A DNA stretch of 64,000 bases. Source: Aquarana catesbeiana (taxonomy: Eukaryota > Chordata > Amphibia > Anura > Ranidae). This document shows, piece by piece, positions 55,227 through 64,000 of the stretch; position 1 is the stretch's first letter, and the number at the start of each line of letters is the position of its first letter. The stretch spans positions 184,506,099 through 184,570,098 of the forward strand of contig NC_133336.1 of the NCBI RefSeq assembly GCF_042186555.1, read 5' to 3'. The position numbers were made by a program, and so were the translations under genes. Below the pieces are notes generated by a model. The model saw nothing but the letters and a program-made list of their open reading frames with translations. It made no database searches and was not told the origin of the DNA.

Positions 55227-55390
55227 CTACCAGCATGTCTTTGGAGTGTGGGAGGAAAGCAGAGTACCCAGAGGAAACCCATGCAGGCACAGGGAGAACA
55301 TGCAAACTTCATGCAGGTAGTACCATGTTTGAGATTCAAACCAGATCTCTAGTGGTGCTAGGTAGAAGTGCTGACCACTTAGCCACTGTG
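55227..55390. repeat. Dispersed repeat (GTGTGGGAGGAAA...GGAAACCCATGCAGG)
   Basis: CAGCATGTCTTTGGAGTGTG, GGAGAACATGCAAACTTCAT and TGACCACTTAGCCACTGTG are the far half of the repeat at 31608-31853, extended leftwards. This phrase set is widespread in fish and frog genomes; I cannot name the family. Confidence 0.6.
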
Positions 55391-56045
55391 TTGCCCAGTA
55401 TACATACACTTTAAGCCTACATATAGGGTACACTGACCACTTGCCCAACTCTTCCACTGTTTATCCTGGCATAACCGTAGGGCTCCAACAAGCCTGAAAA
55501 TTGGTCACTCTAGCATCCAGTGCAGCACTGTAGGAGAGAAGTAAGTGTTGCATGTTCCTCATACCTTGAAGTACCAGGTATTTCTCTTTGCTGCTGAATT
55601 CATCATAAGGTTGGAATTGACAGCCTACGTATTTTAGCTCAGGCTTCTCATTAAAAATGAGCTGTTCCCAGACTTTTGTTCGGAGCCTCGGTCCCAGGAA
55701 TATCTGCTTAAACGTCAAGCTGTCAGCAATCCACCTTTTTCTATTACCTCATGCTTTTCTGGAAAATATCTACAGGAAACCAGACAAAAATGTTTCCAAA
55801 TGATGTAGTCTGGAAAGCTTCACAAGGAACACATGGAGCTATTGATTTATTGAAGGAGGTGTCATACGGACACAACCGTCCTCAAAAATTCACTGTGCTG
55901 TTTAAAATGTGTAAACTTCATATATTTTAACTATACACATTCTAGTCATTGGAAAGGCAAACATTGTGTTACTAGTTGTATTTGTGGTTTCCTACTATGT
56001 CAGCCAGACCAGAAAACTGAGAATTGATTACTTCAAAATCAATAA
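55391..56045. other. Unassigned stretch
   Basis: No recognisable coding or repeat feature; chance frames below 90 codons. Confidence 0.4.
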
Positions 56046-56756
56046 TGACAGTTTCCTCTCCCCTAACAATAGGGATACTTGCAGAGTCCTGGATGTGAGG
56101 CCCAGATTGCAAAGGGGGAGTCCCTTGCGGCTAAGTGCAGCGTAACCCTGGGAATGAGACAGGGAGTACGGTATCCAAAGGTGCACGGGTTGCCAGAGCG
56201 CTGTTGCTGAGTAGCTGATAGCAGGGAGCTGCTGGGATGCGCTGGTAAGGTTGAAGGGCAACCGTGCAAGGAGAGATTTCAGGTATGCAGCCGTGGAGCA
56301 ACCAGGAGCGGAGTCAGAGCCAGGCCAATGGTCATACAGCACAGGAATCAGTCCGAGGTAAGGTACAGCAGGATAATCAGGAACGGAGAAGGTAGCCGAG
56401 CCAGGGGTCAAACACAGAAGGATGATCAAGGTACAGATGCGGAGCCGAAGAATAGTCAGGCCAAGCCGGGGTCAATGCAGGCGGAACACAGGAGTAGTCA
56501 GGCAAGCTGGGTAGTAACAGGAAGCAGGTATAACGACAGGCACAAGGAACACAGGAAGCTGATGACAATCCAGCAACCAGCGTGCACCAGCAGCAGGCTT
56601 AAACAGACAAAAGGGCGCCAATGATTACCGCGATGCGTGCGTGCGCTAACGCGCGCTCCCGCTGTTGCGCACCTGTGTGTGCCCGTCGTTGTGCGCCTAC
56701 GTGCCACCATGATGGATACTGGCAGAATTACCCGTCCTACGGCTATTACCCTGACA
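56046..56756 (-). mobile_element. LTR-like GC-rich region
   Basis: Composition and phrases (GTCAGGCCAAGCCGGGGTCA, AGCAGGCTTAAACAGAC, ending ACCCTGACA) resemble the solo LTR at 51277-51680 (CAGCCAAGCCAGAAGTCAGG, CGGCTTAAGTAGGC, GCCCTGACA), so a related LTR is likely. The TG...CA ends proposed here have no matching 5-bp duplication, so the limits are uncertain. Minus-strand frames up to 133 codons are probably fortuitous. Confidence 0.45.
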
Positions 56757-56867
56757 GATACAGATAAAATATGGATGTCCCCATGCAGCTGTGTACAGTC
56801 CTTCTTCCTTATTAAGAGGCTGCCAGAGTTCCCCAAAGATCTTGAAAGAGGTAAAAAATGCCATACA

Positions 56868-57020
56868 AGGGTTGATTTGCTAAAGCTGGAGAGTGCAAAA
56901 TCTGGTGCATGGTAGCCAGTTTCTAGCTTCAGCTTTCAATTAAGCTTTAAAACCTGGAAACTGGTTTCTATGCACAGCTGCACCAGATTTTGCACTCTCC
57001 AGTTTTAGCAAATCAACCCT
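56868..57020. mobile_element. Foldback MITE, AGGGTTGATTTGCTAAA arms
   Basis: Arms AGGGTTGATTTGCTAAAGC and TGGAGAGTGCAAAATCTGGT on the left pair with ACCAGATTTTGCACTCTCCA and GCAAATCAACCCT on the right. The centre holds a shorter pair (CCAGTTTCTAG / AACTGG). Related to the inner arms of 31900-32129. 153 bp, non-coding. Confidence 0.85.
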
Positions 57021-57029
57021 ACAGTGTAT

Positions 57030-58060
57030 TAACTATCTGCCCATCTCAATCCTAATGCTAGTAAATCAACTTTTACCCTTGCTCCCTTCCTGCATTGACC
57101 TAGACCAGGTGGGCTTTGTACTGAGCTGCGAGGCCCAAGATAATGCAACCGACACGGCTCCTCTTGTTGAAGGATGCTAGGAAGGTGTTTGATAGAGTCG
57201 TTCGGGACTATAAGGAAGCAAGCTTTTGCAACTTGGACTGCCCCTGATATGCAACCAAATATAAGCTCTCTATACAATTCCACAATCCAGAGTGCAAGAG
57301 AAGCCACCTAACAGATGCCTTCCAAAGCCTTCCTATCGTTTTGTGTCGAGACTGGAACCATTCCTGTGGCAAGTCAGTTAAATCCCAGATATACAAGGTT
57401 TTCAATTTAACATCAAACAACTCTAAATTGCGGCATTTCAGTGTATTATTTTTCCTGACTCCCCATAGAACTTTGCTGAATTCAAGCCTTTGAGGGCTTT
57501 GGCTTAATCTTGAACTTAAACATATCAAAACCAAAGGCCCTTATTTGAATCTTTTGGATACCATGGTAAAGCATCGTCAGCTGATCTTCTCCATTTACAT
57601 GAAAACCAACATCCGTTGCTTACCTAGGAATCCAATACATGCTCTTACCTTTTTACCACTGCTACAAAAACTTAAAATAAACCTCCAACTCTTGAACAAA
57701 ACCCCATTCTCCTAGTTTGTTAAAGCTGTTATAAAGTTGAATATCCTTCCAAAAATTCTCTATGTAGTATGTACACAAATCCTTTCCCAATACCAATAAG
57801 TCCCCTATACACTTGGTCTCAGTTAGTCCCAGTGGCCTAATTTCTCCTAAACCCAACCTATCGAGCTCCCCAGGGTTGTAGATTTGCAAATTCAAAGTCC
57901 TCAGAAGGTATGGGTAGCCCTTGAGCAATCCTGAGCTGTCATTCCAGAATCCATCAGTTGGCGGGACTAGATGTGACCAGGTGCTGATTGACAAGCTACA
58001 TTGCTGATAGCCATGTCCCCGAAGCATTTTTTTCATCCCACTGTAGTGCAAGCAGGCACA
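57030..58060 (+). pseudogene. L1/Tx1-clade LINE reverse transcriptase remnant
   Basis: Plus-strand translation with many frameshifts gives LLPLLPSCIDLDQVGFV, then DARKVFDRVVRDY (palm motif A region with the expected Asp), IPDIQGFQFN and AAFQCIIFPDSP where the catalytic FADD box should be. The order and spacing match an L1-group reverse transcriptase. FADD is destroyed and stops are frequent. The element continues across the hAT at 58069-58954 to at least 58963. A 205-codon minus-strand frame over 57662-58279 is a shadow. Confidence 0.7.
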
Positions 58061-58068
58061 GCCTACAG

Positions 58069-58954
58069 CAGTGGTGCTCAACCTGGGGGTCGGAGCCCCT
58101 CGGAGGTCAAATGACGATTTGCCAGGGGTCACCGAATCCTGGGCTGTTCCTGAAGTCCATGCTGCTCTCCAAGCCTTTTTGCAGCCGCCCAGCAGGGCTG
58201 TCCCTGGAGCCTGTGGCCACCCAGCTTGACTGTTCCTGGAGCCTCTGGTCACCCTCTCAGCCTCTTCGCAGCCACCCATTCAGTTCACAGCATGATTGGG
58301 GGGGCAGAGACTAGAGGGCAGCTGACTGGTGAGGAATGAAGTGGGAGGGGCTGGAGGAGACCCTATCTCCTGATTTCAGCATAGGTGTCACTGCTACGAG
58401 ACACCACAAAGTCAGAGACACAGTGAGTAACACTACCTGTGATTATAGTTGCCATTAAAAGTCCCCACTACAGTTCTCAGATCAACAGATGACCTTGATC
58501 AAGAGCATCTAAGTTGGCTGATCAGAACTCCCCCCAGTGCTGCCACTGATCCCATTCCCCCCCACCAAGGAGTAAGAGAAGGAATAAAAAATAGAGAATA
58601 CGTGGAAGGGAGAGGAAAAGAGGGTAAGAAACAAAGAAAAAGGGAGAGAAAGAATAAGAGAAAGAACGAGAAAGACGGCTAGAGAGAGGGGTGGTGGGGG
58701 GGGGGGAGAAGTTAGCATAGAGAGGGATAAAAGGGAAAGAAAGGAGAACAAAGAGAAAGATGTAATGTTTTAATACTGTACAAGTGGAAGGGACTCAGGG
58801 AGCGCTAAATGTCCGTGGGTTAGGGGTGCAAATTACTTGTCTTGCTTTGGGTGCTGACAACCCACGCTACGAAAATAATTTTACTGTTAGGGGTCCTCAC
58901 AACTTGGGAAATTTTATCAAGGGGTCACGGCACTAGAAAGGTTGGGAAACACTG
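58069..58954. mobile_element. hAT element with perfect 8-bp TSD
   Basis: Ends CAGTGGTGCTCAACC and GGTTGGGAAACACTG, flanked by GCCTACAG at 58061-58068 and 58955-58962. 886 bp, no transposase. The right part contains AATTTTATCAAGGGGTCACGG, facing GGGGTCACCGAATCC on the left. It holds a purine-rich tract at 58577-58770. Confidence 0.93.
58577..58770. repeat. Polypurine tract with G-run
   Basis: Nearly 190 bp of A and G (GAGAGAAAGAATAAGAGAAA and similar), including GGGGTGGTGGGGGGGGGGG near 58690. Lies inside the hAT element. Confidence 0.9.
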
Positions 58955-59139
58955 GCCTACAGAGTGTCAACTCTACTCTAAATTCAGGAGCAGTGCAGCA
59001 TTGTTGCCAGCCCATCACAAGAAGCTGTATTAAGTGGACATTGCTTGTACGATACTTAAGTGCTGAAGCACATATGTTTTTATTTTTTTTTAAATGGAAG
59101 GCCACAGTTCTACTTCAACAACCAGTGTGATAAAATATC

Positions 59140-59994
59140 AGTAACCCTCGAGTTTTAAATTTCGTAACACTGAAAAGCAAGAAGCGGAACCTGTATATGT
59201 AATGAGCAAATGCGGCTGCCCCCTTGTATATATAGTATTGCAAATCAAACAGGGTTTTTTCAACATTAACACATTGATATGTTGTACAACCCTTTACCTT
59301 ACAATGAACCCTTTACATGTACATGTAAAATATAATTGAAAGACTATACATTGCCTTCAATACAGAACATCTACAGTTTGCAAAATAATCATTTTTATCT
59401 GCTCATTTAGGCTTTTCACATCTTGTGACTGGAGGTTGCAGTGCACGGGATGTTTTGTTAAACACGATAATCAGTTGTTAAGAAATTCATTGCTTGGCCA
59501 ACACAGTGATATAATATTTTATGTAGATAACAGAACATCTTGTACATGTATCATATAGGTCAGGGAGGTCAAACTCAATTTCATTGTAGGCCACCTCATG
59601 TTTGACACATATGATAAAGGTTGAACTCTCAAACCATTTTATCACAGTGGATCTCACTGCATGTTCATTTATTTGGCACTTGTACAGATAGAAACAGATA
59701 TCCAGGACTTTGCCACCAAAGATGTCACTTCTGCCATCCATGGAACGCACACCAATCGGGGCGAACCCAGAAGAGCCTCGTTGTTGGTTTAATGCCCATT
59801 CTATTCAGAGAGTCTCTGCCCCAAGAGTAGCGTTTGGAGACCTCATTAGCCAAAGAGGCCTGGTATTCCCAACACCAGACATACTGTATGTGCATTTGAC
59901 CCCCAGACTAAAAAGCTGAGGGTCCCTTCTCTCTGGTGAATGGGGATATGAGAGGGGAGTGTGGCACACTGCACAGCATGTTTACTTGAAGCAC
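59140..59994. other. Unassigned stretch with a hAT-like end
   Basis: GTCAGGGAGGTCAAACTCAA at about 59560 followed by TTTCATTGTAGGCCAC resembles the start of a hAT MITE, with no partner end found. Otherwise nothing recognised. Confidence 0.4.
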
Positions 59995-60234
59995 TTACAT
60001 AGTTACATAGTAGGTGAGGTTGAAAAAAGACACAAGTCCTTCAAGTCCAACCTATGTGTGTGATTATATGTCAGTATTACATTGTATACTCCTGTATGTT
60101 GTGGTCGTTCAGGTGTTTTTTGAAACGATCGATTCTCCCCGCTGAAACCACCACCTGTGGAAGGGAATTCCACATCCTTGCTGCTCTTACAGTAAAGAAC
60201 AAGGCAACGTTTTTCCAATATTCTATTGTCCAAT
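59995..60234 (-). mobile_element. Non-LTR retrotransposon 3' end (CR1/L2-like)
   Basis: The minus strand codes FFTVRAARMWNSLPQVVVSA and RFKKHLNDHN, then a UTR with CTTGAAGGACTTGTGTCTTT and the tail CTATGTAACTATGTAAG. It matches 7886-8268 in the FFTVRA motif and tail. The 5' side joins a Tc1 fragment directly. Confidence 0.75.
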
Positions 60235-60796
60235 TTTGGTGATCCTGTGTGAATTGTAGCCTCAGTTTCCTGTTCTCAGGTGACAGGAGTGGCACCCGGT
60301 GTGGTCTTCTGATGCTGTAGCCCATCTGCTTCAAGGTTCGATGTTTTGTGCGTTCAGAGATGGTATTCTGCATACCTTGGTTATAATGAGTGGTTATTTG
60401 AGTTACTGTTGCTTTTCTAGCATCTCAAATCAGTCTGCCCTTCTCCTCCGACCTCTGACATCAACAAGGCATTTTTGTCCACACAACTGCCGCCTACAGG
60501 ATATTTTCTCTTTATCAGGCCATTCTCTGCCTAAAGATGGTTGTGTGTGAAAATCCCAGTAGCTCAGCAGTTTTTGAAATACTCAGACCAGCCCGTCTGG
60601 CACCAACAACCATGCCACATTCAAAGTCACTTAATTCCATTGCTTCCCCATTCTGATGCTCGGTTTGAACTTCAGCAAGTCATCTTCACCATGTCTAGAT
60701 GCCTAAATGCATTGAGTTGCTGCCATGTGATTGGCTGATTAGCTATTTGTGTTACCAAGCAAATGAACAGGTGTACCTAAAAGTGGCCGGTGAGTG
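60235..60796 (-). pseudogene. Tc1-like transposon, N-terminal part
   Basis: The right end CACTCACCGGCCACTTTTAG (minus strand, with TA at 60797-60798) is a Tc1-type terminus. Inward, frame-shifted helix-turn-helix sequence is followed by SERTKHRTLKQMGYSIRRPH and LSPENRKLRLQFTQDHQNWT, a typical Tc1 transposase middle. It breaks off just before the first catalytic Asp, where it fuses in frame to the CR1-like FFTVRA segment. The rest of the transposase is absent. Confidence 0.85.
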
Positions 60797-60917
60797 TAAA
60801 TCTTTCTTGTATACCTACATGGTCTTTCTGTATGTACCCATTATATTCATATAAAAAAAGTTAAAATCAAAGAAAGGGCATGCTTATGTTTTACCAGGTA
60901 ACAGGATAACACAGTTA

Positions 60918-61326
60918 GGGTCCTTTCACACTGGGGCGGTTTGCAGGCGCTATTGCGCTAATAATAGCGCCTGCAAACCGACCCAAAAGTGCCGCTGCTT
61001 TGATTCCAGTGTGAAAGCCCCGAGGGCTTTCACACTGGAGTGGTGCGCTAGCAGGACGGTAAAAAAAGTCCTGCTAGCAGCATCTTCGGAGCGGTGAAGG
61101 GGCGGAGTGTATACCGTTCCTTCACTGCTCCTGCCCATTGAAATCAATGGGACGGCGTGGCTATACCGCCGGCAAAGCGCCTCTGCAGAGGCGCTTTACG
61201 GTGGTTTTTAACCCTTTCTCGGCCGCTAGCGGGGGGGGGTAAAACCTCCCCGCTAGCGGCCGAATACCGACGGTAACGTGCCTCTTATAATAGCGGCGCC
61301 GCCCCCGCCCCAGTGTGAAAGGGCCC
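60918..61326. mobile_element. Harbinger-type MITE made of five hairpins
   Basis: TIRs GGGTCCTTTCACACTGGGGC and GCCCCAGTGTGAAAGGGCCC (near-perfect), flanked by TTA (60915-60917 and 61327-61329). Internal perfect stems: 17 bp (60938-60954 with 60963-60979), 15 bp (61006-61020 with 61024-61038), 11 bp (61047-61057 with 61068-61078), 24-bp palindrome (61174-61197), and 15 bp (61220-61234 with 61248-61262). No transposase. Confidence 0.9.
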
Positions 61327-61329
61327 TTA

Positions 61330-61890
61330 TTGTTTGGTTTGCTAGAATGTGTGGAATTTAGAGCAACCGTTTTGATAGTTGATTCATCTCCTTCTACTTC
61401 CCTTGCTGTGGGTATTTAAAAAGGTAACGCAACTTTCATGAAAAAAAAAAAAAAAAATAGTAATATAGAATATACAACTGCTATGCAAGCTATTTTGTAA
61501 TTTAATGTTATTAAATATTACTGTACCGCTTCTATTCAATCTGCAACCGCTGTAATTTTCTGTAAACTCAATGCAATATGGCAGCCTGGAGGGGTTCTGT
61601 ACATAATTGGTTTGCAAATCAGGCCCAGAAATGTAATTTTCTGCTTGTGTAATTTACTTACAGATTTTCCTAGAAGTCTGCACTAAGATACAAGTTAGGA
61701 AGCCCCTGCACTAGAAATTTCACTTTTGAGGAGATAATCCCCAAGGGTTTATTACTTCTAAAAGGATGCAGACACTGCAGTTTTTCTCATTAGAACAAGT
61801 GCACCATGTAATTATAAAAAAAACAAGATCCACCTATTTAGAATCAGTCTGCAAAAGACATTATTAAACAAACAGCTATTTCTTTAGATC
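61330..61890. other. Unassigned AT-rich stretch
   Basis: Poly-A at 61441-61457. No gene or bounded repeat recognised. Confidence 0.4.
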
Positions 61891-62060
61891 AGGGGAAGGC
61901 AACCTTTTGAGCACAGTGTGCCAAAAAATGTTTTCAAAGAAATTGAGAGTGCCGATTTTATAACAAAAAAATGTCAACTTCACACTCTCAATCACGAAAA
62001 GGACTTTTTATAAAGTAAATGCTGTAAACTACTTTAGTAGTGAGAAATTAACATCCTATA
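61891..62060 (+). repeat. hAT-like left end
   Basis: ATCAGGGGAAGGCAACCTTT then TGAGCACAGTGTGCC resembles the start of a hAT repeat (CAGGGGT.GGCAACC). The minisatellite that follows may be inside it. No right end was found before the window closes. Confidence 0.45.
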
Positions 62061-62084
62061 CTCTCACCCCTCAGATCAGCCCCA

Positions 62085-63435
62085 ATTCCTGCACCTTCAC
62101 ACCTCAGATCACTGCCCCCCCTGCAAATCTGTTTCACCACTTTACCCCCTGCACATCTGCCCCACCACTGTACCACCCTGCTCATCTGCCTCAACCACTG
62201 TAACCCCCTGCACATCTGCCCCACCTCTGCACCCCCTGCACATCTGCCCCACCACTGTACTACCCAGTTCTTCTGTCGCACCACTGTAAGCCCCTGCTCA
62301 TCTGCTCCACCAATGTTCCCCCTTTCTCATATGCCCCACCACTGTACCTCCATGCACATCTGCTCCACCACTGAACCATCTTCTCATCTGTCCTAACACT
62401 GAACTTATCTGCTCATCTGCCCCACCACTGTAACCCCTTTCTCATCTGCCCCATGACTGTACCTCCTGCACATCTGTCCCATCTCTGTTCCTTCTTCTCT
62501 TCTGCCCCACCACTGTAACCCCCTGCTCATGTGTTCCATCGATGTACCTAATTTCTCCTCTACACATCTGCCCCACCTCTGTTCCTCTGCCCCACCGCTG
62601 TAACCCCCTGCTCATCTATCCCACCAATGTACCTCCTTTCTCCTCTGCCCAACACTGAACCCCCCTGCTCATCTTTCCCACCACTGTAATCCCCTTCTCA
62701 TCTGGCCCAACACTGACACCCCCCCCCCCCGCTCATCTGCCTCATCACTGTACCCCCCCTGCTTTTCTGTCCCACCACTGAACCCCCTTCTCATCCCTTC
62801 CACCACAGTACCTCCTGCACATCTACCCCACCACTGAACCCCCTTGCTCTTCTGTCCCACCACTGTACTCCCCCTGTTCATCAGCCCCATCACTGTACCC
62901 TTTTTCTCATCTGCCCCACCACTGTACCCCCCTGCACATCTGATCCACCGCCATATCCCCATGCTCTTCTGTCTCACTACTGAATCACCTTCTCATCTGT
63001 CCTAACACTAAACCCATCTGCTCATATGCCGCACCACTGTAACACGCTTTCTCATCTGCCCCACCAATGTACCTCCTGCACATCTGTCTCACCTCTGTAC
63101 CCCCCTGCTCTCCTGCCCCACCACTGTAACCCCCTGCTCATCTGCCCACCAATACACCTCCTTTCACATCTGCCCCACTGCTCTAACCCCCTGCTCTTCT
63201 GCCCCAACACTAAACCCCCCCCCTGCTCATCTGGCTGGCCCAACACTGTACCCCCTCCTCTTCTGTCCCACTGCTGAACCCCCTTCTCATCATCTCTTCC
63301 ACCACTGTACCTCCCTGCACATCTGCCCCACTGCTGTATCCTCCTGCTCTTCTGTTCCACCTCTGAACCCCTACTGCTCATTTTCCCCACCGCTGTACCC
63401 TTCTGCTCATCTGCTCCACCGCTGTACCTTCTTCT
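62085..63435. repeat. Minisatellite, ~30-bp C-rich unit
   Basis: About 1.35 kb of CATCTGCCCCACCACTGTAC followed by CCCCCTGCT-type units, strongly C-rich on the plus strand. Minus-strand frames of 78-128 codons (Gly/Trp/Arg-rich) are artefacts of the array. Confidence 0.95.
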
Positions 63436-63439
63436 CATC

Positions 63440-64000
63440 TATGATATGCGTGATATGCAGAGTGGTGAAAGGAACCAGAGATGAGACACATCTACCTGTC
63501 CTGGCACACTCATCATGTGATGTATGTGATGTCACATACAAGCATATGGAATGGATGCGCAATGATGAGCTCAGGTCAGGGGCATTTTCTGAAAGCAGTG
63601 GACCTGTGTGCAGGATCATAAGTTGGGCCCCCACAGCTGAGAAAATGTGGTTGGATGTGATTTTCATTGCGCTGAATACTGGCTGTGGCTTAAAGGGACA
63701 CAGAGTGCCGGGGTTCAGTAGTAAGTGACACAAAAGTTCAGGAATAATTTCAACAAAGTTCCCAGAAGCTCAACAGTAATTCCACAAACTGTCACCTGAT
63801 TGTGGTTTTCTCAATCACAGTGAAATCCCCTCTGAGATTGGTAGTGGCAACCAAGCGAGTCATCTTCCTCCAGATAGTGGGCGGAGCTAGCAGGACTGTG
63901 ATTGGCTTTAGCAGTGGCCAATGACAGTCCCCCTCCTCCTGGAAATAGAGACCACCCCCCTACCAGAACTGCACCCAATCTCTTCCCCATCACAAAAGCT
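63440..64000. other. Unassigned end of window
   Basis: No coding similarity or bounded repeat recognised. GGCACACTCATCATGTGATG and neighbours may be the remainder of the hAT-like repeat. Confidence 0.35.

Noticed and set aside
57662..58279. 205-codon minus-strand frame, the longest in the window
   Set aside because: It runs antisense to an L1-like reverse transcriptase remnant and crosses the boundary of a hAT insertion, so it cannot be an old gene.
62048..63438. Gly/Trp/Arg-rich minus-strand frames up to 128 codons
   Set aside because: Shadows of the C-rich minisatellite; no independent coding evidence.

Overview
The window looks like non-coding, repeat-saturated DNA of an anuran amphibian, most likely a true frog (Ranidae). 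The basis is my recognition of several MITE families typical of ranid sequence (TTAA-flanked elements starting AGCGGAGTTCCAC, a TGCCGCGTACACACGG-ended Harbinger-type MITE, CTTAAGTGGTTAA-ended elements), plus Tc1, CR1-like and L1/Tx1-like remnants. I could not check this against a database. I find no host protein-coding exon, rRNA or convincing tRNA. Every open frame with recognisable homology is a decayed transposon protein, and the rest are chance frames or frames through tandem repeats.

Layout. 0-5.9 kb: dispersed repeats, three hammerhead-like motifs, and a 30-bp minisatellite split by a foldback insertion. 5.9-11.5 kb: a nested stack. One LTR (TSD GCTAC) was hit by a hAT (TSD CCTACAAC) and a Harbinger MITE. 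A CR1-like 3' end follows, then a Penelope-like insertion with a 67-bp exact target duplication, whose right copy was itself split by a 1.57-kb solo LTR (TSD CCTCC). 11.5-15.2 kb: sparse, with one motif-bearing insertion. 15.2-17.9 kb: a 66-bp minisatellite with a ~552-bp higher-order period. 18.4-20.4 kb: more repeats and a minisatellite that reverses strand. 21.3-27.2 kb: a Tc1-derived foldback, TTAA MITEs and a second Penelope-like insertion (26-bp TSD) containing a Harbinger MITE. 27-36 kb: TTAA and foldback MITEs in otherwise plain sequence. 37.4-38.7 kb: an inverted pair of Penelope-like ends with a MITE inserted in one arm. 40.4-46.4 kb: a second copy of the Tc1 foldback, then a 4.9-kb foldback with a 1.63-kb Tc1 element inside. 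46.7-55 kb: MITEs, a long (GAAA)n tract, a small solo LTR, L1-like ORF2 remains, and a TTAA complex. 56-61.3 kb: an LTR-like region, an L1-like reverse transcriptase remnant split by a hAT with 8-bp TSD, a Tc1/CR1 junction, and a MITE built of five hairpins. 61.9-63.4 kb: a minisatellite in a hAT-like repeat.

The most interesting theme is a dispersed module seen ten times on both strands. It reads CTGANGA, a short hairpin, (C)GAAAC and a nearly self-complementary 6-mer, and is usually followed 100-310 nt later by AATAAA or a variant. It resembles a minimal type-I hammerhead ribozyme. Two copies lie in insertions flanked by long exact direct repeats (67 and 26 bp), which fits Penelope-like retroelements. 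A second theme is repeated folding back: at least ten elements are perfect or near-perfect inverted repeats, and several carry minisatellites inside.
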